Assembly: GCF_027923225.1 (NCBI RefSeq)
Contig: NZ_BSDI01000018.1
Span: 62,001 to 126,000 of the forward strand
From: Phytohabitans aurantiacus
Lineage (GTDB): Bacteria > Actinomycetota > Actinomycetes > Mycobacteriales > Micromonosporaceae
Reading direction: 5' to 3'
Length of the DNA stretch: 64,000 bases
The stretch's first letter is position 1; each line of letters starts with the position of its first letter. Under the pieces are notes generated by a model. That model ran no database searches. It was not told where the DNA came from and was given only the letters and a program-made list of their open reading frames with translations. Made by a program: the position numbers and the translations under genes. This document shows positions 17,310 through 25,773 of this stretch, piece after piece.

Positions 17310-17528
17310 AGCTACCGCGGCGCCCGTCGCGCTGGAGACCGTCGCTCCCGCGGCCTCACCCTCCGCGTCCCCACGACCACCCGTCAGGTCGTGATCAGGG
17401 CGTCCCTCAAGTCGCTAGAACAACATGAGGGACGCCCTGATCACGAAGCGCGCGGTTCTGGTTGTGAACCGCGCGGGGTGAGGCCGCGGGAGCGACGGTC
17501 TTGAGCGCGACGGACGCCGCGGTAGCCC
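17310..17528. repeat. Inverted pair of ~57-bp arms with a nested 54-bp hairpin
   Basis: The left arm (17310-17367) begins AGCTACCGCGGCG and ends in GCGGCCTCACCCTCCGCG. The right arm (about 17476-17527) is the inverted copy ending CGCGGTAGC. The 54-bp hairpin lies between them. Confidence 0.75.
17391..17444. repeat. 54-bp hairpin element, copy 2
   Basis: Same GTGATCAGGGCGTCCC / GGGACGCCCTGATCAC ends, with a diverged centre (GTCGCTAGAACAACATG). It lies between the two arms of the inverted pair. Confidence 0.9.
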
Positions 17529-17615
17529 AATTCCCGATCCCGATCCCGACCGCCATCCAGCGGCACGCCCCCCGACGCCCGGCGGCACGTCCCGGGCGTC
17601 CGGCCGGGCATCGCC

Positions 17616-17691
17616 GATCAAGGACATTCGCGTCGATCAAGGGCAAAAACACGTGGAAAAGAGATCCAAGCACGTGCGTTCGCCCTTGATC
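17616..17691 (+). repeat. 76-bp palindromic element
   Basis: Full copy with GATCAAGGACATTCGCGTC, the inner arms and the spacer GGAAAAGAGATCCAAG. Confidence 0.9.
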
Positions 17692-17761
17692 GGCGGCAGA
17701 GACGGGCGCGGCGGGCGCGGCGGGCGCGGCGGGGCAAGATCAGCGCGCGGGAGAGGGCGGG

Positions 17762-17769
17762 GGTGAACC
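17762..17769 (+). promoter_or_regulatory. Shared -35-like motif GGTGAACC upstream of the first ECF sigma gene
   Basis: GGTGAACC lies 38 nt before the ATG. The same octamer lies 37 nt before the start of the second ECF sigma gene (24337-24344). Both pairs belong to paralogous modules, so this is a candidate autoregulatory ECF -35 element. Confidence 0.5.
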
Positions 17770-17799
17770 TTTCAGGCGTAGCGTTGCTACTCACCTGTG

Positions 17800-18342
17800 A
17801 TGGAGTCTGACGATGCGACGCTGCTGCGCCGGGTCGCGCGCGGTGACAGTGGCGCGCTGACCCGGCTGTATCAGGCGCACAGTGGCCGGTTGTTCGGCTA
17901 CCTGCTGCGCCTGGCGGGCGACCGGATGACCGCCGAGGAGATCCTGCAGGACACCATGCTCGCGGTCTGGCGGTCGGCCGGCACCTACGCGGGCGCGTCC
18001 ACGGTGACGACGTGGCTGTTCGGGGTGGCGCGGCGGCAGGCTTACAACCGGTTGCGGGGCACGCCGCCGCCCTCGCCGTCCGAGCCGCTGGACCGGGCCG
18101 ATCCCGCGCCCGGTCCGGACGAGCTGGCGATCGCCGCGGCCGGCGGCACGCCGGTGGCCAGCGCGATCGGCGACCTGCCCGACCACCACCGGGAGGTGAT
18201 CGGGCTGGTGTTCGTCGCCGGCCTGCCTCTCGCCGAGGTCGCGGCCGTGCTGGGCGTGCCCGTCGGCACGGTCAAGAGCCGGCTCCACCACGCCCGGGCC
18301 GCGCTGGCCCGCACGCTCGCCACCCAGGGGGTGCAGGAATGA
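17800..18342 (+). CDS. ECF RNA polymerase sigma factor (first module)
   Basis: 180 aa with only the sigma region 2 and 4 domains of ECF factors. Region 2 has LYQAHSGRLFGYLLRLAGDRMTAEEILQDTMLAVWR, then a Pro-rich linker. Region 4 has DLPDHHREVIGLVFVAGLPLAEVAAVLGVPVGTVKSRLHHARAAL. GTG at 17797 directly precedes the ATG and could also start it. No Shine-Dalgarno is visible. It overlaps the anti-sigma gene by 4 nt (ATGA) and heads a five-gene operon ending in an ABC ATPase. It likely drives its own operon through GGTGAACC. Confidence 0.93.
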   Translation: MESDDATLLRRVARGDSGALTRLYQAHSGRLFGYLLRLAGDRMTAEEILQDTMLAVWRSAGTYAGASTVTTWLFGVARRQAYNRLRGTPPPSPSEPLDRADPAPGPDELAIAAAGGTPVASAIGDLPDHHREVIGLVFVAGLPLAEVAAVLGVPVGTVKSRLHHARAALARTLATQGVQE

Positions 18343-19217
18343 ACGAAAACCTCGTCGAGTACGCGGCGGGCTCGCTCGATGCGGCCGACCGCGCCCGGGT
18401 GGAGGCGCACCTGGCCGGCTGCGCCGACTGCCGCGCCGACCTGGCCGGGTGGGCGGTGCTCGCGGACGCGGCGGGCACGGCCGCCGTCCCTCCAGGTCCT
18501 GCTCTGGTACGCGATGCGCTGTTGCGCGGCGCCCTGGCCGAGCCGGAGCCGGTGACCCGCCGGCCGGTGTGGTTCTCGCTGTCGCTGGCACTGGCCGAGG
18601 CGCGCCTCGTGCGCGTCTCCGTGCTCGTCGCGTCCGCGCTCGTCATGGCGCTCGGCGTGGTCATGGCCTCGATGCCGCCGGCCTACGACGGCTGGGCCGG
18701 CGACGTCCTCGCGCTCGTGGCGCCCGTGGTGGCCGCCGCCGGTGTCGCCGGCGTGTACGGGCCGCGCCGCGATCCGGCGTACGAGGTGGTCGCCGCGACA
18801 CCCACGTCACCGCGACTGATCCTGCTCACCCGTATCGCGCTGGTGTTCGCGTACGACCTGGTGCTGGCGTTCGCCGCGACCGGTGTGGTGGCCGCCGCCG
18901 GCGCCGATCCGTCCGGCGTGTGGGAGCTGATCGCCGCCTGGCTCGGCCCGATGGCGCTGCTGTCCGCGCTCAGCCTGGTACTGGTGGTCTGGGTCGGTCC
19001 CGACATCGCGCTCGGCGTGGCGATCGTGCTGTGGTCGCTGCGGGTACTGGCCGGCGGGGCCCTGGTCGACGCCGGCGGGATGCTCGACGTGGTCCGCGCG
19101 GTGTGGGTGACGAATCCCGCCACCGGCCTCGCGGCGGCGGGCCTCGTGGCGGTCGCCGTGTTTCTCGCCGGTCGCGGTGAACCCTTGCGCCGGTTCCGCG
19201 CTACTCACCTCTCGTGA
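18339..19217 (+). CDS. Zinc-finger anti-sigma-like multi-TM membrane protein (first module)
   Basis: 292 aa. The N-terminal zf-HC2/ZAS motif HLAGCADC (His24, Cys28, Cys31) is the hallmark of ECF anti-sigma factors. Instead of one TM helix, it is followed by about six TM segments (residues 95-285). The block GPRRDPAYEVVAATPTSPRL matches the equivalent block in the second module's protein (GPRVDPTYEISVVAPMHTFRL), so the membrane part is conserved. Classic anti-sigmas have a single TM helix; here the sensor may be the membrane domain itself or its contact with the ABC exporter encoded next (inference). Confidence 0.85.
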   Translation: MNENLVEYAAGSLDAADRARVEAHLAGCADCRADLAGWAVLADAAGTAAVPPGPALVRDALLRGALAEPEPVTRRPVWFSLSLALAEARLVRVSVLVASALVMALGVVMASMPPAYDGWAGDVLALVAPVVAAAGVAGVYGPRRDPAYEVVAATPTSPRLILLTRIALVFAYDLVLAFAATGVVAAAGADPSGVWELIAAWLGPMALLSALSLVLVVWVGPDIALGVAIVLWSLRVLAGGALVDAGGMLDVVRAVWVTNPATGLAAAGLVAVAVFLAGRGEPLRRFRATHLS

Positions 19218-19915
19218 GACCACTACCGCTGTGGCGGCACGAGGCACGGCGCGCCGGATGGACAGCCCTGCTGACCCCGCCGCTGGCCGTCGCCGCCCCC
19301 ATCCTCATCGCTTTTGTCGACGCCGGCGCCAACGCCTCCGACCATGAGATCGCGCAGAACCTCTTCGGTGCCCTGGAGATGGGCGTACCGCTGGCCGCGG
19401 GGATCGGTGCCGCCTCGCTGGTCGGCCGCGACCCGGCCGCCGAGCTGCTGCTGACCACGCCGGCCGGGTACCGGACGATCCTGCTGCGCCGGCTCGCGGT
19501 CACGGTCGGCTGGACCGCGCTGGTGGCCCTGCTTCTCGCCGTGCCGATGATCGCGACCGGATGGTGGGCGAAGTGGCCGGCCAACCACGGCGCGCTGCCC
19601 GGCCAGCTCATCTGGCTCGCACCGACGCTGGGCCTGGCGGCGCTTGGGTTCCTCGCCGGTGCCGCGTTCCGCGGACCGGCGGCGGCCGGCGGCCTGGTGG
19701 CGATCTTCTGGATCTTCCAGCAGATGTTCGCCGACAGGGTCCAGGAGCAGGGCTGGTCCCGTCAGCTGTACCTGTTCGCGACCACGCGAGGCGCGGTGCC
19801 TGCCGACTGGACCGCGAACCGGATCACGCTGATCGCCGTGTCCATTGTGCTCGGTGCGCTGGCGTGGCTGCTGCTCGGCCGCACCGAACGCCTGATCCAA
19901 GGAGTAACAGAGTGA
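19214..19915 (+). CDS. ABC-2-type membrane protein (first module)
   Basis: 233 aa, predicted about six TM helices. It begins PLWRHEARRAGWTALLTPPLAVAAPILIAF and has GRDPAAELLLTTPAGYRTILLRRLAV, a loop like those of ABC-2 permeases. GTG start overlapping the previous stop by 4 nt (GTGA). With the next gene and the ATPase it would form an ABC exporter; the substrate is unknown. Confidence 0.75.
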   Translation: MRPLPLWRHEARRAGWTALLTPPLAVAAPILIAFVDAGANASDHEIAQNLFGALEMGVPLAAGIGAASLVGRDPAAELLLTTPAGYRTILLRRLAVTVGWTALVALLLAVPMIATGWWAKWPANHGALPGQLIWLAPTLGLAALGFLAGAAFRGPAAAGGLVAIFWIFQQMFADRVQEQGWSRQLYLFATTRGAVPADWTANRITLIAVSIVLGALAWLLLGRTERLIQGVTE

Positions 19916-20694
19916 TCGCCACGGCCAGGTACGAGATGGCGATGATGCTCCGCAAGCGGTCGATGTGGATTACGAACGCGGTCATCGTGCTGCTGCTCGT
20001 ACTGCTCAACGTCAGCGGCTGGGGCGACGCGCTGCGGGATCCGGACGCGCGGAACACGGTCGCGTCGACGGTGTTCCTGATGAACCTCATGCTGCCCGTC
20101 GGGTACGGGTCCCTGCTCGCCGACCGCCTGATCCGCGACAGCCGGCTAGGCGTGGCACCGATCCTGGACGCCACACCGGCTTCGCCGACCGGCCGCCTCG
20201 CCGGCAAGTACCTCGGCACGTGTGCCGCCGCCGCGGTGCCGCTCGCGGTAATACTGTTCGGCTTCGCGGCGGTGTACTCCGTGACGGCGGGCCGGCCGGT
20301 CGCGCTGGCGTGGGCCGCGCTGGCGTACGCGGTCGTCGTCCTGCCGGCGGTGCTTTTCGTGGGCGCTTTCGCGCTCACCGTGCCGCTCGTCATGCCGGCA
20401 CCGCTGTTCCGCGTGCTGTTCGTCGGGTACTGGTTCTGGGGCAACGGGATCAGCCCCGCCGTCATGCCGACGACCACGCAGAGCGTGCTTTCACCGGCCG
20501 GCGTCTACAGCAACCAGGAACTGGTGGGTCTGCGCGACTTCACGCTGGCCGGACCGGTGCCGGGCGCCACGCTGAACTTCCTGCGCCCCGAAGCCACCCC
20601 CGCCACCGCATGGCTGTCCGTCGGCGTACTGCTCGCGGTCGCCGCCCTGGCGCTCGGCGTCGCCCAAACGCTTCGTACTCGCACCACTCGATAG
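19912..20694 (+). CDS. ABC-2-type permease (first module)
   Basis: 260 aa, about six TM helices. It has RYEMAMMLRKRSMWITNAVIVLLLVLLN at the N terminus and SRLGVAPILDATPASPTGRLAGKYLG in the cytoplasmic loop, a pattern found in ABC-2 exporters and again in the permease at 51381 (GQLLAATPVRTSGYLVGKYLS). GTG start overlapping the previous stop (GTGA), with AAGGAG 8 nt upstream. Confidence 0.82.
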   Translation: MIATARYEMAMMLRKRSMWITNAVIVLLLVLLNVSGWGDALRDPDARNTVASTVFLMNLMLPVGYGSLLADRLIRDSRLGVAPILDATPASPTGRLAGKYLGTCAAAAVPLAVILFGFAAVYSVTAGRPVALAWAALAYAVVVLPAVLFVGAFALTVPLVMPAPLFRVLFVGYWFWGNGISPAVMPTTTQSVLSPAGVYSNQELVGLRDFTLAGPVPGATLNFLRPEATPATAWLSVGVLLAVAALALGVAQTLRTRTTR

Positions 20695-20706
20695 GAGACG
20701 GTTCCC

Positions 20707-21570
20707 ATGCGGATCGAGATTTCCGGGCTGACGAAGGTGTACAAGGGAAAGGGTCGCGCGCTCGACGACCTGGACCTCGTGGTGCCGACCGGCATGTTCG
20801 GCCTGCTCGGCGCCAACGGCGCTGGCAAGACCACGCTGATGCGCATCCTCGCCGGGCTGTTGCGGCCGACCGCGGGCACGGTGCGGGTGGGCGAGCACGA
20901 CGGCACGGCGCGCGCCGGACGCCTTGCCGTGCAACAGATTCTCGGTTACCTTCCGCAGGACCTCGGCGTGTACCCGGACCTGACCGCGCGCGAGTTCCTC
21001 GACTACATCGCGCTTCTCAAAGGGATCGACGACCGTGCGGCTCGGCGGCGCCGGGTCGGCGAACTGCTGGAGGTGGTGGCGCTGACCGGCGACGCCGACC
21101 GGCGGCTGCGCGGCTACTCAGGCGGGATGCGCCGCCGCGTCGGCATCGCGCAGGCACTGCTCGCCGATCCCCGGCTGCTCATCGTCGACGAACCCACCGC
21201 CGGGCTCGACCCGGAAGAGCGGATCCGCTTCCGCACCCTGCTGTCGCAGCTCGCCGGGCAGCGGACCGTTCTGCTCAGCACCCACATCGTCGACGACGTC
21301 GCGCAGACCTGCCGCGAGCTGGCGGTGCTCGCAAGTGGACGGTTGGTGTTCCGCGGCACCGTCGGCGACCTCACGCGCCAGGCCGATGGTCGAGTGTGGA
21401 CGGTCGTGACAGCGGGACCGGCGCCGACTACCGGCACGGTCGTCTCCGCCCTCCCACACGACGATGGCATGCGCTACCGCGTAGTGGGCGATTCACCGCC
21501 GGCCTTTGACGCGAGCCCCGCCGCTCCCAACCTGGAGGACGGCTACCTCGCCCTGGCGCAGAAAGCGTGA
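20707..21570 (+). CDS. ABC exporter ATPase (first module)
   Basis: 287 aa. Walker A is GANGAGKTT, the Q-loop region is LGYLPQDLGVYPDLTAREFLDY, the signature is YSGGMRRR and Walker B is LLIVDEPTAGLDPEER, with an STHIVDD switch His. The C terminus (residues 215-287) ends in NLEDGYLALAQ. Close paralogues are at 25770 and 50524, sharing LGYLPQD and the ending D/NLEDGYL or DLEDAYL. It is the last gene of the sigma-led operon; its stop codon lies inside a 54-bp hairpin. Confidence 0.95.
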   Translation: MRIEISGLTKVYKGKGRALDDLDLVVPTGMFGLLGANGAGKTTLMRILAGLLRPTAGTVRVGEHDGTARAGRLAVQQILGYLPQDLGVYPDLTAREFLDYIALLKGIDDRAARRRRVGELLEVVALTGDADRRLRGYSGGMRRRVGIAQALLADPRLLIVDEPTAGLDPEERIRFRTLLSQLAGQRTVLLSTHIVDDVAQTCRELAVLASGRLVFRGTVGDLTRQADGRVWTVVTAGPAPTTGTVVSALPHDDGMRYRVVGDSPPAFDASPAAPNLEDGYLALAQKA

Positions 21571-21620
21571 TCAGGGCGTCCCTCAAGTCGTTAGGGCGAC
21601 TTGAGGGACGCCCTGATCAC
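21567..21620. repeat. 54-bp hairpin element, copy 3
   Basis: Begins at the last bases of the ABC ATPase gene (its TGA is 21568-21570). The arms are essentially perfect around GTTAGGG. A probable transcription terminator between that operon and the LuxR gene. Confidence 0.9.
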
Positions 21621-21639
21621 CGCGGGGCATGATGAGGGG

Positions 21640-23202
21640 GTGACCCGGGACTGGCAGGAGGCTCGGGACGGTTTCCACGCGGCCGCCCAGCGCGGGCCGC
21701 TGTCCGCCGACGACCTCGACGCGTGGGCGGACGCGGCCTGGTGGCTCGGGCTCGTCGACGAGTCGATCGCGGCCGCCAGCGAGGCGTACCGGCGGTTCCT
21801 CGCGGACGGGCGGCCGCGTCGGGCGGCGACCTCCGCGGTCATGGTGGCCGTCAACCACTTCCTGCGCGGGGAGGGCGGCGAGGGCGCGGGGTGGGTCGGC
21901 CGGGCACAGCGCCTGATGGCGGGCGAGCCGGAGAGCGTCGAGCAGGGCTTCCTGCGGTACATGCTGGAGGTGGAAGGGGGCCTCGACGGTCCCGACCTCG
22001 ACGGTGTCGTCGCCACCGCCCGCGAGCTCAACGCGCTCGGCCGCCGTCTCGGCGACCCCAACCTCGCCGCGGCGGGCATCCTGGGCGAGGGCCGGGCGCT
22101 CGTGCGCCGGGGACGGGTGCCGGAGGGCATGGCCGCGCTCGACGAGGCGATGCTCGCCGCGCTCTCCGGCGACCTGAGCCCGGAGTGGGCGGGCAACATT
22201 TATTGCCACCTCGTCGCGGCCTGCTACGAGATGGTCGACCTGGGCAGGTTCGGGCGCTGGGTGGCGGCCACCGAGCGGTGGTTGGCGACGCTGCGGGCCG
22301 CGGCCGTGTTCTCCGGTATCTGCCGCGTGCACCGCTGCCAGCTGGACCAGATCCGCGGCAACTGGGCGGCCGCCGAGCGGGAGGCGGACCGGGTACGCCA
22401 AGAGGTGGCCGGCATCGCCGTGGTGACCGCCGCGGAAGCCGCGTACACGGTCGCCGAGATCCGCCGGCTCCGCGGCGATGCGGCGGGTGCCGAGCAGGCG
22501 TACCAGATGGCGCACCGCCTCGGCCGCGACCCACAGCCGGGCCTGGCCCTGCTCCGGGCCCGGCAGGGCCGCACCCAGGCCGCCGCGGCTGCTATCCGGG
22601 TTGCCCTCGCCGCCGAAACCAGTAACCGCCTGACGAGCGCCCGGCTGTACGCCGCACAGGTGGAGATAGCGCTCGCCGCGGGCGACGCGCGCACCGCCCG
22701 CGCGGCCAGCGACGAGCTGGCCCGGATCGCCGATGCCTACGGCACGGTGGGGCTGGCGGCCACCGCTGGGCTCGCCCACGGGGCGGTACTGCTGGCCGAG
22801 GGGCAGCCGATCGAGGCGCTGAGTGTGTTGCGCACCGCCTGCAAGCAGTGGCGGGAGCTGGACGCCCCGTACGAGGTGGCGCGCGTGCGGCAGCAGCTCG
22901 CGGTCGCGTACGAGCGGCTCGGTGACGCGGACACGGCGGCTCGCGAGAGCGCGGAGGCGCGCGAGGCCCTGGAGCGGCTCGGTGCGGCGGCCACCACGCG
23001 CCCCAACGGGCTCACCGGACGTGAGGTCGAGGTCCTCGGGCTGGTCGCGGCCGGTCGCACGAACCGCCAGATCGCCACCGAGCTGGCCATCGCCGAGAAG
23101 ACCGTGGCCCGCCACCTGTCCAACATCTTCACCAAGATCGACGTCGGGTCGCGCACCGAGGCGGCGGCGTACGCGTTCACCCACGGCCTCGCGCGTGGGT
23201 AA
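21640..23202 (+). CDS. LuxR-family regulator with TPR-like sensor region
   Basis: 520 aa. The C-terminal LuxR HTH contains LTGREVEVLGLVAAGRTNRQ and HLSNIFTKIDVGSRTEAAAYA. The rest (1-445) is alpha-helical and Ala/Arg-rich, with TPR-like repeats and no Walker A motif, so it is a short form lacking the ATPase of LAL/MalT-type regulators. GTG start chosen right after GAGGGGG; earlier in-frame codons lie in the hairpin repeat. A close architectural twin is at 54009. It lies 56 bp upstream of a methyltransferase gene, its likely target (inference). Confidence 0.88.
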   Translation: MTRDWQEARDGFHAAAQRGPLSADDLDAWADAAWWLGLVDESIAAASEAYRRFLADGRPRRAATSAVMVAVNHFLRGEGGEGAGWVGRAQRLMAGEPESVEQGFLRYMLEVEGGLDGPDLDGVVATARELNALGRRLGDPNLAAAGILGEGRALVRRGRVPEGMAALDEAMLAALSGDLSPEWAGNIYCHLVAACYEMVDLGRFGRWVAATERWLATLRAAAVFSGICRVHRCQLDQIRGNWAAAEREADRVRQEVAGIAVVTAAEAAYTVAEIRRLRGDAAGAEQAYQMAHRLGRDPQPGLALLRARQGRTQAAAAAIRVALAAETSNRLTSARLYAAQVEIALAAGDARTARAASDELARIADAYGTVGLAATAGLAHGAVLLAEGQPIEALSVLRTACKQWRELDAPYEVARVRQQLAVAYERLGDADTAARESAEAREALERLGAAATTRPNGLTGREVEVLGLVAAGRTNRQIATELAIAEKTVARHLSNIFTKIDVGSRTEAAAYAFTHGLARG

Positions 23203-23258
23203 AAGAACCCATTGCCCGCCCGATGAGGCGCAGGCCCGGGCGTTCCTACCGTGACGTC

Positions 23259-24341
23259 ATGACTACTCTCGTGATGGATCAGGCGCGGGCCGAGGAGTTC
23301 GCCGGCCGCCTGTTCGAGCTGTACACCGGAGGTCTTCTGACCTCGCTGATCGACATCGGGTTCCGCACCGGCCTCTTCGAAGCCGCCGCGCAGGGCCCGA
23401 CCACCAGCGCCGGGCTCGCCGAGCGCGCCGGCCTGGACGAGCGCTACGTCCGCGAGTGGTTGGGCGCGCTGACGACCGGCGGCATCATCGAGTACGACGG
23501 CAGCGGTCGCACCTACACGCTGCCGCCCGAGCACGCCGCCAGCCTCACCGGCGCCGGCGGCGCGAACCTGGCCACGAGCAGCCAGATCGTCGTCCTGCTC
23601 GCCGAGCAGGTCGACGGCGTGACCCGGGCGTTCCGGGAGGGCGGCGGCGTCCCGTACGAGCGGTTCCAGCCGCGGTTCACCAGCGTCATGGACGGCCTGG
23701 GTCGCGGCACCTACGACGAGTTCCTGATCGAGGCGTGGCTGCCGCTCGCTGGCGACCTGACCGCGCACCTGGCCCGCGGCATCCGCGTCGCCGACGTGGG
23801 CTGCGGCACCGGACACTGCGTGAATCTGATGGCACGGGCATACCCGGCGTCGACGTTCGCCGGCTACGACCTGTCGGCCGGCGCGATCGACCGCGCCCGC
23901 GCCGAGGCGGCGGAGCTCGGCCTGACGAACGCGACCTTCGAGGTGCTCGATGTCGCCGCGTTGCCACCGGTGCCGGCGTTCGACGCCGTGTTCGCCATCG
24001 ACGCCATCCACGACCAGGCCGCTCCCGCGACGGTGCTGCGGCGGGTCTACGAGGCGCTCGCGCCCGGTGGCGTCTTCTTCATGGTGGACATCAACGCCTC
24101 CAGCGACCTTGAGTCCAACATGGACAATCCGCTCGCGCCCATGCTGTACGCCATCAGCACCCTGCACTGCATGACCGTGTCGCTCGCGTCCGGCGGCGCG
24201 GGCCTCGGCACCGTATGGGGCCGCGAGCTCGCCGAGCGGATGCTCGCCGAGGCGGGCTTCCTCGACACCTCCGTGCACGACGCGCCGGGCGACCCGCTAG
24301 ACCTGGTGTACGTCACCTACAAGCCGGACGAGCCCCGGTGA
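23259..24341 (+). CDS. SAM-dependent methyltransferase with N-terminal winged-helix region
   Basis: 360 aa. Residues 1-100 form a dimerisation/winged-helix-like part (FRTGLFEAAAQGPTTSAGLAERAGLDERYVREWLGAL). SAM-binding motif I is VADVGCGTGHCVNLMARAYP, followed by FAGYDLSAGAID (acidic Asp binding ribose) and LRRVYEALAPGGVFFMVD. The layout resembles class I O-methyltransferases that act on small molecules. The start ATG follows the LuxR gene by 56 bp. The substrate cannot be told from sequence. Confidence 0.87.
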   Translation: MTTLVMDQARAEEFAGRLFELYTGGLLTSLIDIGFRTGLFEAAAQGPTTSAGLAERAGLDERYVREWLGALTTGGIIEYDGSGRTYTLPPEHAASLTGAGGANLATSSQIVVLLAEQVDGVTRAFREGGGVPYERFQPRFTSVMDGLGRGTYDEFLIEAWLPLAGDLTAHLARGIRVADVGCGTGHCVNLMARAYPASTFAGYDLSAGAIDRARAEAAELGLTNATFEVLDVAALPPVPAFDAVFAIDAIHDQAAPATVLRRVYEALAPGGVFFMVDINASSDLESNMDNPLAPMLYAISTLHCMTVSLASGGAGLGTVWGRELAERMLAEAGFLDTSVHDAPGDPLDLVYVTYKPDEPR

Positions 24342-24344
24342 ACC
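24337..24344 (+). promoter_or_regulatory. Shared -35-like motif GGTGAACC upstream of the second ECF sigma gene
   Basis: Same octamer as at 17762-17769, here overlapping the last codons of the methyltransferase gene and 37 nt before the GTG start. CGATGA follows 17 nt later as a possible -10. Confidence 0.5.
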
Positions 24345-24373
24345 GTTTGGGGGTCGGGGCGCGATGAAGGGGT

Positions 24374-24931
24374 GTGACCACGCCAACCAACGGTGAGCTG
24401 CCAGACCGTGAGCTGCTCAGCCGGGTCGCGGCCGGCGACCGGGACGCCTTCGAGGCGTTCTATCGCCGGCACGCGACCTGGCTGACGCTGCGGCTTCGCT
24501 ACCGGTGCGCCGACGGCACCGTGGTCGACGACGTGGTGCAGGAGACGTTCCTGGCCGTGTGGCGGGGCACGGCACGCTACCGCGAGCAGGAGAAAAGCGA
24601 CGTGACCGGCTGGCTGTGGCGGATCGGCTCGCGCCGGCTCATCGACTCGCTGCGCGGGCACGGCGTCCGGCAGCGGCTGGCCGGGTTGCTGGCCCGCCGC
24701 CGGTTCGCCGACGCGCCGTCCGCCGAGGAGCAGGTGCTGTTCGGGGTCGAGCACGGCGACCTGGCCGGTGCGCTGGCCCGGCTCTCGCCCGAGCTGCGCG
24801 CGGTCGTGCAGGCGACCGTGCTCGACGGGCTGACCACGTCGGAGGCGGCGGTGCTGCTGGGCATCCCCGCCGGCACGGTCAAGACGCGGGCGATGCGGGC
24901 CCGGCGGCAGTTGCGCCAGGAGCTGGCGTGA
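24374..24931 (+). CDS. ECF RNA polymerase sigma factor (second module)
   Basis: 185 aa. Region 2 has RVAAGDRDAFEAFYRRHATWLTLRLRYRCADGTVVDDVVQETFLAVWRG. Region 4 has ALARLSPELRAVVQATVLDGLTTSEAAVLLGIPAGTVKTRAMRARRQL. GTG start. It is followed by a zinc-finger membrane protein, an ABC ATPase and two membrane proteins, the same gene set as the first module in a different order. Confidence 0.93.
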   Translation: MTTPTNGELPDRELLSRVAAGDRDAFEAFYRRHATWLTLRLRYRCADGTVVDDVVQETFLAVWRGTARYREQEKSDVTGWLWRIGSRRLIDSLRGHGVRQRLAGLLARRRFADAPSAEEQVLFGVEHGDLAGALARLSPELRAVVQATVLDGLTTSEAAVLLGIPAGTVKTRAMRARRQLRQELA

Positions 24932-24951
24932 CCGGCGAGGAGGAGACACCC

Positions 24952-25773
24952 ATGGGCGGGCTGGGGTGGCACGTGCCAGATGGCGAGCTGCGGCGATACG
25001 CCGACCGGGCGTTGGCGCCGCCTCTGCTGTGGTCCACCGAGGCGCATCTGTCCGCGTGCGCCTCGTGCCGGGGTCGGCTCACCGGCGCGGCGGGCCCCGC
25101 GCTCGCGGACGACGGCTGGGAACTGCTGGCGGCGGAGCTGGACGCACCGGTGCCGGGGCCCATCGAGCGCCTGCTGACCCGCGTCGGGGTGCCGGAGCAC
25201 ACCGCGCGGCTGCTGGCGGCCACGCCGGTGCTGCGGCTGTCGTGGCTGGCCGCGGTGGCCATCACGCTCACGCTCACCGCGCTGATGGCGCACCTGGCGC
25301 ACCCGGCGGTGTTCCTCGCCGCGGCGCCCCTGCTGCCGCTGGCCGGGGTGGCGCTGTCCTTCGGCCCGCGCGTCGACCCGACCTACGAGATCTCGGTCGT
25401 GGCGCCGATGCACACGTTCCGGCTGCTGCTGTTGCGATGCGCGGCCGTGCTGTCCACCACCACCGGGCTGAGCCTGGCGGCGAGCCTGGCCCTGCCGGAG
25501 TTGGGCCTGGCGGCGGTGGGCTGGTTCCTGCCGGCACTGGTGCTGACCACGCTCAGCCTGGCGCTGACGCCCCGCTTCGGCCCGGTGCTCGCGGCCGTCG
25601 CGGTCGGTGCCGGCTGGGTTGCGCTGGTGGCCTCGACCTGGAGTGCCGGCGATGCCGGTCCGGTGGTCTTCGTGCCCGCCGGGCAGCTGGCGCTCGCTCT
25701 TACCGGCGGCCTTGCCGCCCTGATGGTGGTCCGGCTGCGCCGGACCTTTGAAACCCCGAGGAGGATTCGTTGA
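24952..25773 (+). CDS. Zinc-finger anti-sigma-like multi-TM membrane protein (second module)
   Basis: 273 aa. HLSACASC (His32, Cys36, Cys39) is a zf-HC2 motif, followed by about six TM segments and the conserved GPRVDPTYEISVVAPMHTFRL block shared with the first module. The ATG was chosen because GGAGGAG lies 7 nt upstream; a GTG at 24928 overlapping the sigma stop would add eight residues. Proposed anti-sigma partner of the preceding sigma factor. Confidence 0.84.
   Translation: MGGLGWHVPDGELRRYADRALAPPLLWSTEAHLSACASCRGRLTGAAGPALADDGWELLAAELDAPVPGPIERLLTRVGVPEHTARLLAATPVLRLSWLAAVAITLTLTALMAHLAHPAVFLAAAPLLPLAGVALSFGPRVDPTYEISVVAPMHTFRLLLLRCAAVLSTTTGLSLAASLALPELGLAAVGWFLPALVLTTLSLALTPRFGPVLAAVAVGAGWVALVASTWSAGDAGPVVFVPAGQLALALTGGLAALMVVRLRRTFETPRRIR

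Larger units (their letters stand above)
17302..17796. other. 495-bp intergenic gap with three nested repeat types
   Basis: No gene is supported. The gap holds an inverted arm pair (17310-17528) with a 54-bp hairpin (17391-17444) sitting between its arms, then a 76-bp element (17616-17691), GC-rich simple sequence and the promoter of the sigma factor gene. Confidence 0.7.

Noticed and set aside
21640..24341. A secondary-metabolite gene cluster around the LuxR and methyltransferase genes
   Set aside because: No polyketide, non-ribosomal peptide, terpene or RiPP core enzyme lies within the window; a LuxR and methyltransferase alone are not enough.
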